Assembly (NCBI RefSeq): GCF_036884655.1
Contig: NC_088345.1
Location: 25,081,001-25,145,000 of the forward strand
From: Musa acuminata AAA Group
Taxonomy: Eukaryota > Streptophyta > Magnoliopsida > Zingiberales > Musaceae
Direction of reading: 5' to 3'
DNA: 64,000 nt
The stretch's first letter is position 1, and each line of letters opens with the position of its first letter. The position numbers and the translations under genes are program-made. The notes under the pieces are model-generated. The model saw only the letters and a list, made by a program, of their open reading frames with translations. It made no database searches and was not told the origin of the DNA. This document shows, in pieces, positions 53,407 through 64,000 of the stretch.

Positions 53407-54036
53407 TTAGATGGACTGTACATCCTTTTTCTTATCCTTTGGTTTTGTATTTTCCTCCCGCACAATATCCTTACCTTTTATAGCTTTATTCCTATATTTA
53501 TCCAATTCATCTATAGCTTGCAGATGTTTAAACTTTAAAATACCTTGAATCATGTGGTCTTGATTGGTAGGGTTTGTTGAAGCATGATAAGATTGTTGCG
53601 GCACAATATCCTGTTTAGTATTTGTTGGAGCAGCCTGGCTAGAGAGGTTTGTTGGGGCATGAGTTTGTTGAGACAGAATATCCTTGTTGGCGATGTTTGT
53701 TGCGGCTTGAGTTTGTTGAGGAAGAATATCCTTGCTGACGAGATTTGTTTGGGCCTGAGTTCGTTGAGCTATTGTGGACGGATCCGAAGATATTGGAAGA
53801 GATGAAGTTCCTAACTTATGCTTCTCCTGTCCACTAGTACCATGGGAAACTTCTGTTGTGGAAGGCTCAGACATTATAGGAAGAGGTAAAGTTTTGGGTT
53901 TATCTTTCTGTCCGCGGTGTTGTCCTTGCGAGTCAGAATGCTCAATAGTCTTCATCACCATCGGAGCTACTGCCATTAGAGAAGACTCGCTTTGTTGTTG
54001 AGGTGCTTGACGTGGTCGATAGACCTTTGTGATCAA
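53407..54036 (-). pseudogene. LINE ORF1 C-terminal region
   Basis: 209 codons, rich in Gln, Thr, Ser and Lys. No folded domain recognised; it contains three or four imperfect repeats of the type QTQA-TNxxxKDILxQQ (about residues 95-160). The basic end (KGKDIVREENTKPKDKKKDVQ) fits RNA binding. By position it is the tail of the ORF1 nucleic-acid chaperone that begins with DUF4283; a stop and duplication separate the two parts. Confidence 0.7.
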
Positions 54037-54676
54037 TTTTGGAGTTTGCTGACAAGCTCCATTTGCATGACCAAAAGAATGCTGACATCATTGTGGTTTC
54101 CAGGAATATGAGACATGTGCCTTCCGAGTATTCCCGTCAAGATGACGATAGAAAACCTCATTTGAAATATCTTCGTCGGAAGAAACCAGTACACATGCTC
54201 GTGCAAATGCTAATCTCATCTGAGCTACTGTTGTTTTGTCGATGTAGAGTGGCTGTCCTAGAGTACTATACCTTCCGAGTGTTCCCGTCAAGATCACGAT
54301 AGAAAACCTCATTTGGAATATCTTCGTCGGAAGAAACCAGTACACATGCTCATGCAAATGCTAATCTCGTCTGAGCTACTATTGCTTTGTCGATGTAGAG
54401 TGGCTATCCCAGAGTACTGCATAACTTTGCAATAAAACGTCGACTCCAAAGATGTAGAGGAAGACCTTGAAAGGATACCCATAATGGAATAGACTGTAGG
54501 CTATCTAACTCCAAACGGACATCAGGAGACCAGCGTCGTAGAATCATTGGATGGCCACGAATAGTCCAGAATCCTTCAAGGACCCATTGCAAATCTTCGT
54601 CAAAGTATAGCTTACAAACAAAGAATCCATTCTCCAGCATATGAAGATCAAATGACGATATTCCCCATCGAGTTTT
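54037..54676 (-). pseudogene. LINE ORF1 N-terminal DUF4283 region, cut by element H
   Basis: On the minus strand: KTRWGISSFDLHMLENGFF, FDEDLQWVLEGFWTIRGHPM, LRRWSPDV, IPLWVSFQGLPLHLWS (DUF4283 hallmark), continuing after the repeat break with GQPLYIDKTTVAQMRLAFAR. The region 54120-54418 is a tandem duplication of 151 bases, which is not a multiple of three and shifts the frame. The first codons of the open frame (above 54676) come from the H LTR, not from the LINE. Confidence 0.8.
54120..54418. repeat. 151-base tandem duplication in LINE ORF1
   Basis: Copy 1 starts at 54120 and copy 2 at 54271, both CCTTCCGAGTRTTCCCGTC, with about eight differences. Older than the F and E duplications by divergence. 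Confidence 0.88.
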
Positions 54677-57160
54677 TGTCACACCCCTCATTTCCGAATG
54701 TTCGTATAAATTTCTAGTGATAATGTAAGCATTTATTTTAAATTGATAAAAGAAATAGAGTATGAATCAGAGGTAACTCATTTGTAAGATTTGGGAGATC
54801 TGTTCAAAAAAAAAAAAAAAGAATCTGAGGACCTATATGTAAACCCTAAGGACCTAATCGTGAATATGATAAAAACAAGGACTAAACAACAAAACATACA
54901 AAATGACAAATTCCACCATTTAAGCCTCTCTGCCTTCATTCTTAAGGAAGCAGAGAAGGCAGCTCGTGGGTGATCAGGGAAAGAAAGAAAGAAGAAGAAG
55001 AAGAAGAAGAAAAAAAAAAAAAAATTGGGGTTTTTAGGGTTCCTGCTTTAATCTTTTCACTCCGGGTCAAAATTCTCAAAGGCAAGTGTTCTAACCCCAT
55101 CCTACAGAATTTTTAGTCTCTGTTTTATGTTGATTCAAAATAAACTGAAGGATTTCTATTTAGAAACCGATATGTTCTCTCCTTGGGCAAAGAACCATCG
55201 ATTCTGAAATTTTTCGGTAAACTGACCCCTATATACGATTCCAGCTATAATTTTTAGTACGAAATGCAGATTTGAAGAGGACCTAGTTTTTTTGATATTA
55301 GACTCTTATATCTTCCTTTTGACACTGATTTTATAGATTTTGGACACCGAATACTTACCCAAACATCTGTTTCAAATGAGCCTATAGACGCTGTAAAACA
55401 GGGTTCAAGATTTCTGACCAGTCGATACTAAAATGCCTATAACCCCCTGTTGAAAATTCTGATTTGTACCAAACTGATTTTATTTGAAACTAGACTTGAA
55501 AATATTTCTTTTGACATATAGTTTGAAAATTTTAGAATTCAATTGCCTACCCTATTATCTGTTGAATCCGACCCTATAAATTTTGCAAAACAGTGATTGT
55601 GTTTTTGACCTTGTGTTACCAAATCAAAGGTAACTCCGTGTTGGGAACCCTGTTTCATATGAAATTTGTTCCATCAGAATATAGATTGATATATGGTTCG
55701 ACCATAGCTTTCTTATGGGCATTGGAGCATAATTGATATTCTGAAGTATTTGTTTGATGTGCCACTGGAATTCTGTCCGAAATCGAGCTTTGGTCGATTT
55801 CGCGTATTCTGTTCCATTCCTTTGGATATTTGAATTCGTCGAACATTCTTATTAGAATAGAGCTAAATATGACTGCTTGGAATCCCTGTACACTCTTGTT
55901 TTCATTTCATTCCAAATCTGAATACATTTATGAGAGATTTGTTCTTTGCTTCGTATTGCCTCGAAAAGGCACATGCACGTTTTGTTGTTCCGCGTGTGCT
56001 TCTGATATATGCTACTTATTGTTAAAACTGCCCTCTTGTACTCTGGTGTGTGGGATTGTCTGGACCTTTGCCAAAAATGGTAAAGGGTATGCGCTTATTG
56101 CCCGCTCTGTGGGGTCCCGCTCTGTGGGATATTCTGGACTTTTGTCAGGTAGTCATTCAGCAATGGATGAATCACATTCTGACTGAGATCCCACTACACC
56201 TTCTATATATTTTATATGACATCCAGAGTTTTGGTGAGTTGTTTCTATTCATGCTCTAGATAAGAATGATTTGATTGCAACGTCAAGGACGACGTTTGAG
56301 CTTCTATACGATATTTGTTTTTGATATGCTCTGAAATGCTTCATTCACTGATGATTTTGCTTCGAAATGTTCCATATGCCGTTGATATACTTCGGAACAT
56401 TTTATATGCCATTGATAAGCTCCGATATGTTTCCTTTGTTATTGATATGCTCCAATTACTCTATGCCCCATCTGTCAGGAACCAAATATGTAAGATTGAA
56501 AGGACAATTGTGTTTCTGCTCCTAATGATATTATGTCTACGAAATCGTATATTCTGCCTTATATTTTGAAACTGTATCTCTTTGGAAATTGTACTATTTT
56601 GATATGGATATATTAGTCACTTGCTGAGCTCTTTATGCTCACCCCGTTTGTTGATAAATTTTTCAGGATAGCGTATCGCTTGCTTAAATGTTAAGATTGG
56701 GCTGAGGCGGTGGAAAGTTTAGAAGATTTTGGGCAGATCTTTGTTAGCATATGTGTATTTGTTGTATAAGATACTCTGCATCTTATGAAATGTGACGATG
56801 AATCTAAAAATATGGATTTTGTTTAAGATAAAGGATCCCTCATGTATAGGATTTTGGAATGTTAAGTTAAATTTATGTAATGATATGATCTTATGGTAAT
56901 CGTTGATTTGGTGATTGCATAGACTTCCCCACTTGTGAGTTTTATGTTGTGGTTATTATTTTGATGAGTTGAGTTCAGATTGTATGAATTATCGAGTGAT
57001 GTGTGGTATGTTTATGAATTGCACAAGGTTATGAATTTGTAGACTATAGAGGAGAAATTTTGATCTGAATGTTTTCTTAGTGACCTCAAATATATGATTG
57101 GATCCTGGGTTAGTTATGATGTAAATTTTAAATATTGTCGATATTTTGAGGGGCGTGACA
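54677..57160 (+). repeat. 5' LTR of element H
   Basis: 2484 bases, TGTCACACCCC ... GGGGCGTGACA (3' LTR starts TGTAACACC). Contains an A-run (54806-54820), GAA/A tract (54988-55022), possible donor GGCAAGTG at 55081, a segment related to the C LTR (about 55970-56200), and possible acceptor TTTTTCAG ending 56666. Gene-free. Confidence 0.92.
55082..56666 (+). promoter_or_regulatory. Possible GC-AG intron inside the H 5' LTR
   Basis: Same donor AAG|GCAAGTG and acceptor TTTTTCAG|GATAGCG as in C, with the TGCTCAC branch-like sequence before the acceptor, although the LTRs have diverged strongly between these sites. Inference only. Confidence 0.35.
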
Positions 57161-57164
57161 GAGG

Positions 57165-57176
57165 TGGTATCAGAGC
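57165..57176 (+). promoter_or_regulatory. Primer-binding site of element H
   Basis: TGGTATCAGAGC, four bases after the LTR end. Confidence 0.93.
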
Positions 57177-57278
57177 ATGATTTGAGAATCACTAAGAATA
57201 TTCTTTTTTTGAGGTTTATTGACTATCATTTAGAGATTGATCAAAGAAAATGTTCTTTTGATGTTTTAGGAAGCAAGG

Positions 57279-58239
57279 ATGACGAGATCATCTGGTTCTC
57301 CTATTGCATCTACTACTGATCAATTGAGTGGTATCATGCGGACTTTGGAGACTATGGCACAAGTGATGCAACAACAACAACAACCTGTCCTACAAGGAAG
57401 AAATGATGGAACAGGGACATCAAACCAGACGGGGTTGGGAATTGAACAGTTTAAGAAGCTTAGTCCTCCCAGTTTTAGTGGTGAGTTTGATCCAATGGTG
57501 GCAGAACGATGGATGATGCAGATAGAGAAAATATTTGATGCTTTAAATTACCCTGATGATCGAAAGGTTTTTCTTGCCACCTTTATGCTGGAAGGAGAAG
57601 CTGAACACTAGTGGAGAATGATTAAGAGGATGTCTGAAATCAAACATGAGCCAATGACATGGAAGTTATTCCAAGAAAAGTTTAACGATAAATATTTTCC
57701 AGATTGTATGAGAGAGCAAAAAGAATTGGAGTTCTTGAATCTTATCCAGGGAAGTATGACGGTTACAAAGTATGAATCTAAATTTACTGAGCTCTCCAGG
57801 TTTGCCACACATATGACTGATGATGAATCTAGAAAAGCAAGAAGGTTTGAAAGGGGATTACGGCCAGCAATAAGAAGCCGAATGTCTGCTTTAAAATTAT
57901 AAACATATGCTGATACGGTAGAAAGAGCTTTGAAAATTGAAAGAGACATGGAGGAAATTCAAGAAATCATTGGCAAGAACAAAAGGGACAAATTTACTAG
58001 CAAAAGCAGGAGAGAAAATGAATATGAAGCTAGTAACAAGAGGTTTAAGACATCTGGATTTGAGAAAAGGAAACCAGTGTGGAGGACTCAATTATGTGCA
58101 AATTGTGGATTAAATCATGAAACAAGTCAGTGTTTTCGGGTGACTGGAGCATGTTTTGGTTGTGGAAAGTTGGATCATCAAATAAAAGATTGCCCTTTGA
58201 GGAAGAAGAAAGAGCCACTGTCTCCTAGACCCTCAGCCC
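57279..58239 (+). pseudogene. Gag of element H with two zinc knuckles
   Basis: Starts MTRSSGSPIASTTDQLSGIMRTL. A Gln run, then the Retrotrans_gag core: FKKLSPPSFSGEFDPMVAERWMMQIEKIF, FLATFMLEGEAEH, TAG at 57609-57611 (expected Trp), WKLFQEKFNDKYFPDCMREQKELEFLNL, FERGLRPAIRSRM, TAA at 57900-57902 (expected Gln). Then a charged stretch and two CCHC-type knuckles, [13 protein letters not shown] and [14 protein letters not shown] (about 58095-58190). It would form the Ty3 particle. No frameshift in this part. Confidence 0.9.
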
Positions 58240-58760
58240 ATGGTAGAGTGTACGCTATCACTGAACAAGATTCTAAAGCTTCTAAATCAGTGGTGGAAGG
58301 TATTCTTCATGTTTCTAAAAGAAATACAAAAGTTTTGTTTGATCCCGGCTCCAACTTATTGTTTGTTTCACAATACTTTGCTTGTCACTTGGATATTCTA
58401 CCTAAACCCCTGGATTATATGTTATATGTAACAACTGCTATTGGAGATTCATTGGCAACAAACTTGGTCTACCCATCTTATTTGATCTCTATTGGAGACC
58501 ACGAACTCCTTGCTGATTTGATTCTCCTAGAGATCCAGGGCTTTGATATTATACTTGGCATGGATTGGTTATCTTCTCATCACGCTAGTATTGATTGTTA
58601 CAAAAAAATAATTACTTTCTGCATTCCAGATCAGCCTATATTTTTCTTTGAGGGCATTAGGCATGATTTGCCTCCTTGCTTGATATCAGCACTTCAAGTT
58701 TATCGTCTTATGCAGAAAGGTTGTTTTTGTTATATGGTGTGTGTAAAGGAGCATTCAAAT
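58240..58760 (+). pseudogene. Protease region of element H
   Basis: Aspartic protease fold by position: [21 protein letters not shown] (active site reads D-P-G-S instead of the usual D-S/T-G), then [31 protein letters not shown], which is the Ty3 flap/ILGMDWL signature. Open throughout. Whether D-P-G-S would be active I cannot say. Confidence 0.85.
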
Positions 58761-59750
58761 CAGGAAACCCACCTAGATGAAATTGTAGTGGTCAAAGAAT
58801 TCCCTGATGTATTCCCAGATGACTTGCCTGGTTTACCTCTAGATAGAGAGGGTGAATTTGCTATTGATCTGGTCTCCAGTACAACCCCAATATCTAAGCC
58901 TCCCTACAGAATGGCACCACTCGAGCTAGAGGAATTAAAGAAGCAAATACAAGAATTATTAGATAAGGGTTTCATACGACCCAGTGTATCCCCATGGGGT
59001 GCTCCGATACTATTAGTGAAGAAGAAGGATGGAACATTGAGGCTTTGTATTGATTATAAATAGTTGAATCAGGTGACCATCAAAAATAAGTATCCCATAC
59101 CTAGAATTGATGATTTGTTTGATCAACTGCAGGGTGCACAAGTATTCTCTAAGATTGACCTGAGGTCAGGTTACTATCAGTTGAAGATCAAGGAGGATAT
59201 TTCAAAAACAGCTTTCAGAACTCGATATGGTCATTATGAATTCTTGGTGATGCCTTTTGGTTTGACAAATACCCCTGCAGCTTTTATGGAACTAATGAAT
59301 AGGATATTTCAACCGCTCTTGGATATCTGTGTAATTGTATTTATTGATGACATATTGGTGTATTCAAAGAGTAATCAGGAGCATGAGGAACACTTGAGAG
59401 ATGTGTTGTCCATACTAAGAGAAAAGAAGTTGTATGCGAAGTTCAGCAAATGTGAATTTTGGTTGAATGAAGTTGCTTTCTTAGGCCATGTGATTTCAGG
59501 GAAGGGTATATCTATTGATCCAGGGAAGATAGAAACTGTAGTTGAATGGGAAGTACCAACAAATGTAACTGAAGTTAGAAGCTTTTTGGGCATGGCAGGT
59601 TATTACAGGAGATTTGTGGAGGGATTTTCTCGAATCGCTCAACCTCTCACCAAACTCACTAAGAAGAATACGAAATTTGTGTGGGGTGATGATTGTGAGC
59701 AAAGTTTTCAAGAGTTAAAAAGAAGATTGACTAGTGCCCCTAGTCTCACT
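58761..59750 (+). pseudogene. Reverse transcriptase of element H
   Basis: [21 protein letters not shown] start, [50 protein letters not shown] 59061-59063 (C has CAA), then [38 protein letters not shown], catalytic FIDD at 59340-59351, [11 protein letters not shown] and [12 protein letters not shown]. Apart from the one nonsense codon all RT blocks are present. This segment shows what C has lost. Confidence 0.9.
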
Positions 59751-60128
59751 ATTCCAAGTGGTAGTGAGGGATTTGTAGTTTATACTGATGCTTCAAGAAA
59801 GGGCCTAGGATGTGTTTTGATGCAGGAAGGGAGAGTAATTGCTTATGCTTCTAGGCAACTTAAAGGTTATGAATTGAATTATCCAACTCATGATTTGGAA
59901 TTAGCAGCAATTATTTTTGCTCTAAAGATTTGGAGACATTATTTGTATGGTCGATAGTTTGAAATCTTCACTGATCACAAGAGTTTAAAATATATTTTCA
60001 CTCAGAAAGAGTTAAACATGAGGCAGCGAAGATGGATAGAACTTCTGAAGGATTATGATTGTGCCATCCGTTATCACCCGAGCAAAGCCAATGTTGTAGC
60101 TGATGCACTTAGTAGGAAATCTACAAGT
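59751..60128 (+). pseudogene. RNase H of element H
   Basis: [48 protein letters not shown] 59955-59957, [32 protein letters not shown]. Asp, Glu and Asp positions of RNase H are visible (YTDAS, DLELAA, FTDHK). Confidence 0.9.
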
Positions 60129-61442
60129 TTTATGGCTAGTCTAGTCGTGAAGCAATAGAAGTTATTAGAAGAAAATTTTGATTTGAAAGCCTTGAGGAAA
60201 GAGCAAGACTCGATGATATTGATGGCCTCCATTCAAGTGCAATCTGATCTTATTCAACAAATTAAGGAAGGACAATTACGAGATCCACATTTAATCTACT
60301 TGAGGAATGAAGTAGAAAAGGAATTGAAGCCACAATTTTAAGTTTCAAAGGATGGCCTATTGAGATTTGGGGAGAGAGTATATGTACCAAATGAACCAGA
60401 TATCAAGAATCAAATCCTAAATGAAAGTCATACTTCAAAGTACACCCTACACCCTGGGAGCACTAAGATGTATAGAGATCTTCAAAGTCATTATTGGTGG
60501 GAAGGCATGAAGAAGGAAATTGCAATGTATGTTTCAAAATGTTTGGCTTGTCAGTAAATCAAAGTAGAACACCAAAGACCTGGAGGGTTGTTGTAACCTT
60601 TAGTTATTCCTGAATGGAAATGGGAATGTATTACTATGGATTTTGTTTCGGGACTACCCAGAACCTCGAGGAAGCATGATGCTATTTGGGTTATCATTGA
60701 TAGGTTAACAAAATCTGCGCATTTCCTACCGATTAATATGACTTATTCGCTTGATAGACTTGCAGATTTATATGTCAGTGAAATAGTAAGACTTCATGGT
60801 ATTCTAAAGGAGATCATCTCTGATAGAGACTCCAGATTTCTCTCTAGATTCTGGAGAAGATTACAGGAATCTATGGGCACTAAAGTTAAGTTTAGTACTG
60901 CATATCATCCTCAGACTGATGGTCAGTCAGAAAGAACAATTCAAACAATTGAGGATTTGCTTAGAGCTTATGTTATGGATTGGAAAGGTGAATGAGATAA
61001 GGATATTTCACTTGTTGAGTTCACGTATAATAATAGTTATCATTCAAGTATTCAGATGGCTCCTTATAAAGCTTTATATGGGCGAAAGTGCATAACACCT
61101 ATATGTTGGGAGGAAGTTGGTGACAGAAAGCTGTTAGCACCGGACAAGGTACAAGAAACTATCGAGAAAATTCAAGTTATAAAGAAAAGGTTAAAAACTG
61201 CTCAGAGTCGTCAAAAGAGTTATGCCGACAATAGAAGACGAGATATTGAGTTTGAAATCGGAGATTTTGTATTCTTAAAAGTCTCCCCTTCCAAAGGCAT
61301 TATAAGGTTTGGGAAGAAAGGAAAATTAAGCCCAAGATTTATTGGACCTTTTGAGGTTCTTGAGAGGGTTGGTTCTGTCGTTTACAGGATTGCCTTGCCA
61401 CCAGCATTGTGCCATGTCCATGATATATTCATGTCTCGATGA
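60129..61442 (+). pseudogene. Integrase of element H
   Basis: Linker with TAG 60156-60158 (TGG in C) and TAA 60339-60341. HHCC domain: LHPGSTKMYRDLQSHYWWEGMKKEI, KCLACQ, TAA 60555-60557 (CAA in C). TAA 60594-60596 (also TAA in C). Core: ITMDFVSGLPRTSRKHDAIWVIIDRLTKSAHF (first Asp), [14 protein letters not shown] (second Asp), YHPQTDGQSERTIQ (Glu), TGA 60993-60995 (TGG in C). C-terminal GKKGKLSPRFIGPFEVLERVGSVVYRIALP. A one-base deletion near 61425 shifts the frame into the tail. Confidence 0.9.
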
Positions 61443-61705
61443 TTAGAAAGTATATATATGACCCTTCTCACATCATTAAGTATGAGCTGGTGGGGATCGA
61501 TAAAGATTTATCTTATGTGGAAGAGCTTATTCAGATTGTTGATAAGAAAGAAAAAGTCCTAAGGAATCGGGTCATCCCACTGGTTCAAGTAATTTGGAGA
61601 TATCATTCTGGAGAGGAGACAACTTGGGAGCTAGAGGAGGAATTGAAAAAGGTGTATCCCAGTCTTTTCATCGATAGAGGTACGATAAATTTAGAGGACT
61701 AAATT
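61443..61705 (+). pseudogene. Chromodomain-like tail of element H Pol
   Basis: In the shifted frame: YIYDPSHIIKYELVGIDKDLSYVEELIQIVDKKEKVLRNRVIPLVQVIWRYHSGEETTWELEEELKKVYPSLF, written here only as the order of blocks (YVEEL, RNRVIPLVQVIW, EETTWELEEEL). This is the Tekay-type C-terminal chromodomain thought to steer integration to heterochromatin. Ends TAA/TAG near 61703. Confidence 0.8.
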
Positions 61706-61713
61706 TTTCTTTT

Positions 61714-61726
61714 AAGGGGGGGAGAG
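61714..61726 (+). promoter_or_regulatory. Polypurine tract of element H
   Basis: AAGGGGGGGAGAG-type run directly before TGTAACACCCC. Confidence 0.88.
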
Positions 61727-64000
61727 TGTAACACCCCTCATTTCCGAATGTTCGTATAAATTTCTGGTGATAATGTAAGCATTTATTTTAAATTGACAAA
61801 AGAAATAGAGTATGAATCAGAGGTAACTCATTTGTAAGATTTGGGAGATCTGTTAAAAAAAAAAAGAAAGAATCTGAGGACCTATATGTAAACCCTAAGG
61901 ACCTAATCATGAATATGATAAAAACAAGGACTAAACTGCAAAATGCACAAAATGACAAATTCCACCATTTAAGCCTCTTTGCCTTCGTTCTTAAGGAAGC
62001 AGAGAAGGCAGCTCGTGGGTGATCAGGGAAAGAAAGAAAGAAGAAGAAGAAGAAGAAGAAGAAGAAGAAGAAGAAAATTGGGGTTTTTAGGGTTCTTGCT
62101 TTAATCTTTTCACTCCAAGTCAAAATTCTCAAAGGCAAGTGTTCTAACCCCATCCTACAAAATTTTTAGTCTCTGTTTTATGTTGATTCAAAATAAACTG
62201 AAGGATTTCTATTTAGAAACCGATATGTTCTCTCCTTGGGCAAAGAACCATCGATTCTAAATTTTTTCGGTAAACTGACCCCTATATACGATTCTAGCTA
62301 TAATTTTTAGTACGAAATGCAGATTTGAACAGGACCAAGTTTGTTTGAAATTATACTCTTATATCTTCCTTTTGACACTGATGTTTTAGATTTTGGACAC
62401 CGAATACTTACCCAAACATATGTTTCAAATGAGCCTATAGACGCTATAAAACAGGGTTCAAGATTTCTGACCTATCGATACTAAAATGCCTATAACTCCC
62501 TGTTGAAAATTCTGATTTATACCAAACTGATTTTATTTAAAACTAGACTTGAAATTATTTCTTTTGACATATAGTTTGAAAATTTTGGAATTCAATTTCC
62601 TACCCTATTTTCTGTTGAATCCGACCCTATAAATTCTGCAAAACAGTGATTGTGTTTTTTACCTTGTGTTACCAAATCAAAGGTAACTCCATGTTGCGAA
62701 CCCTGTTTCATATGAAATTTGTTCCATCAGAATATAGATTGATATATGGTTCGACCATAGCTTTCTTATGGGTATTGGAGTATAATTGATATTCTGAAGT
62801 ATTTGTTTGATGTGCCACTGAAATTCTGTCTGAAATCAAGCTTTGGTCGATTTCGCGTATTCTGTTCCGTTCCTTTGGATATTTGAATTCATCTAACCTT
62901 CTTATTGGAATTGAGCTAAATAAGACTGCTTGGAATCCCTGTACACTTTTGTTTTTATTTCATTCCAAATCTGAATACATTTGTGAGAGATTTGTTCTTT
63001 GCTTCGTATTGTCTCGAAAAGGCACATGCACGTTTTGTTGTTCCGCGTGTGCTTCCGATATATGCTACTTATTGTTAAAACTGCCCTCTTGTACTCTGGT
63101 GTGTGGGATTGTCTGGACCTTTGCCAGAAATGGTAAAGGGTATGCGCTTATTGCCCGATCTATGGGGTCCCGCTCTATGGGATATTCTGGACCTTTGCCA
63201 GAAATGGTAAAGGGTATGCGCTTATTGCCCGCTCTGTGGGGTCCCGCTCTGTGGGATATTCTGGACTTTTGTCATGTAGTCATTCAGAAATAGATGAATC
63301 ACATTCTGACTGAGATCCCACTACACCTTCTATATGTTTGATATGACATCCAGAGTTTTGGTGAGTTGTTTCTGTTCATGCTCTGGATAAAAATGATATG
63401 ATTGCAACGTCAAGGACGACGTTTGAGCTTCTGTACGATATTTGTTTTTGATATGCTCTGAAATGCTTCATTCACTGATGATTTTGCTTCAAAATGTTCC
63501 ATATGCCGTTGATATGCTTCGGAACATTTTATATGCCATTGATAAGCTCCGATATGTTTCCTTTATTACTGATATGCTCCAATTACTCTATGCCCCATCT
63601 GTCAGGAACCAAATATGTAAGATTGAAAGGATAATTGTGTTTCTACTCCTAATGATATTTTATCTACGAAATCGTATATTCTGTCTTGTATTTTGAAACT
63701 GTATCTCTTTGGAAATTGTACTATTTTGAAATGGATATGTTAGTCACTTGCTGAGCTCTTTATGCTCACCCCGTTTGTTGATAAATTTTTCAGGATAGCG
63801 TATCGCTTGCTTAAATGTTAAGATTGGGCTGAGGCGGTGGAAAGTTTAGAAGATTTTGGGCAAATCTTTGTTAGCATATGTGTATTTGTTGTATAAGATA
63901 CTCTACATCTTATGAAATGTGACGATGAATCTAAACCTGTGGATTTTGTGTAAGATAAAGGATCCCTCATGTATAGGATTTTGGAATGTTAAGTTAAATT
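61727..64000 (+). repeat. 3' LTR of element H (5' part, cut by window end)
   Basis: Collinear with 54677-56950 of the 5' LTR. Differs by point changes, by microsatellite length (GAA at 62039-62075 longer) and by a 74-base tandem duplication (63112-63259). Possible donor at 62134, acceptor ending 63793. Gene-free. Confidence 0.92.
63112..63259 (+). repeat. 74-base tandem duplication in the H 3' LTR
   Basis: Two units from TCTGGACCTTTGCCAG (63112 and 63186), each with GGTAAAGGGTATGCGCTTAT. The 5' LTR has only one unit. The two copies differ by three bases, so the duplication may have existed in the parent or arisen long ago. Confidence 0.88.

Larger units (their letters stand above)
49537..54676 (-). 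mobile_element. Long minus-strand L1-type LINE
   Basis: Read on the minus strand: ORF1 with DUF4283 (54676 downward), Gln/Thr-rich ORF1 tail, ORF2 endonuclease, RT and zf-RVT domain, a 3' UTR and a terminal A-tract (nine T on the plus strand, 49537-49545). 5.1 kb remain; the 5' end is cut by element H at 54677. It abuts the plus-strand LINE fragment, with which it forms a 1.2-kb inverted pair of slightly diverged copies (a few per cent). Confidence 0.87.
54677..64000 (+). mobile_element. Element H: Ty3/Tekay-type LTR retrotransposon, 3' end outside window
   Basis: TGTCACACCCCTCATTTCC begins the 5' LTR; a Met-tRNA primer site, a single gag-pol frame, a polypurine tract and most of the 3' LTR follow. 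Related to C in protein but with a clearly different LTR. Gag-pol (57279 to about 61700) is one frame broken by nine nonsense codons and one single-base deletion. The LTRs differ at a few per cent of sites, so H is older than C. It sits in the 5' part of the minus-strand LINE. Confidence 0.92.

Noticed and set aside
48317..54676. Twin-priming inversion of a single LINE insertion
   Set aside because: In twin priming the inverted piece is at the end away from the A-tract and does not duplicate the rest; here it abuts the A-tract and duplicates a diverged part of ORF2.

Overview
The window is plant nuclear DNA made entirely of nested transposable elements. I see no ordinary host gene, tRNA, rRNA or CRISPR array. 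The evidence for a plant is threefold. The LTR retrotransposons carry a primer-binding site for plant initiator Met-tRNA (TGGTATCAGAGC). Their families are plant-specific: SIRE/Maximus-type Copia, a TNT1-94-type Copia, and Tekay/Del-type chromodomain Ty3. There is also a plant L1-type LINE with DUF4283, endonuclease, reverse transcriptase and zf-RVT parts. The species cannot be fixed from this sequence; a large, heterochromatin-rich angiosperm genome fits.

Layout. 1-9182: element A, a SIRE-type Copia with its 5' LTR cut by the window edge and almost clean gag and pol frames. It sits in B0, a reverse-strand TNT1-like Copia fragment (9183-11459). B0 faces a second copy, B1 (11460-26984, plus strand), across a 37-base loop, forming a large palindrome. 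B1 is split in its gag by element C (12614-22041), a complete but catalytically dead Ty3/Tekay element with nearly identical LTRs and TCACT target duplications. 26985-45222: B2, a third TNT1-like copy arranged head-to-tail after B1. B2 is split by D (29707-31842, a solo SIRE-type LTR with AGAAC duplications) and by E (34860-44525, a full-length SIRE element with TGAGG duplications). B2 appears to lie in the 5' LTR of F, an old SIRE element (45223-48316). F is in turn cut by a plus-strand LINE fragment (48317-49536). Next come a long minus-strand LINE (49537-54676) and H, a Ty3/Tekay element (54677-64000, 3' LTR cut by the window edge).

How the parts relate. The nesting gives a relative chronology: F is oldest; B2 and the LINEs are younger; D, E and H are younger still; A and C are young by LTR similarity. 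Each autonomous family would encode Gag (particle), protease, integrase, reverse transcriptase and RNase H, or endonuclease plus RT for the LINE. Here nearly all copies are broken. A has open gag and pol frames but its protease region is replaced. C has lost the RT catalytic motif. E has YVDN instead of YVDD. H has one long gag-pol frame with nine nonsense codons.

Most interesting signals: (1) four hairpins in the leader of all three TNT1-like copies, sharing one core but each with a different, still complementary lower stem; (2) 62-base GC-rich hairpin units and 18-base ACGT-bearing units as tandem arrays in the SIRE LTRs; (3) element C, young by its LTRs yet with an inactive interior; (4) three lesions shared by B1 and B2; (5) a possible GC-AG intron conserved inside two diverged Tekay LTR types; (6) an in-frame stop at the SIRE gag-pol boundary in three copies.
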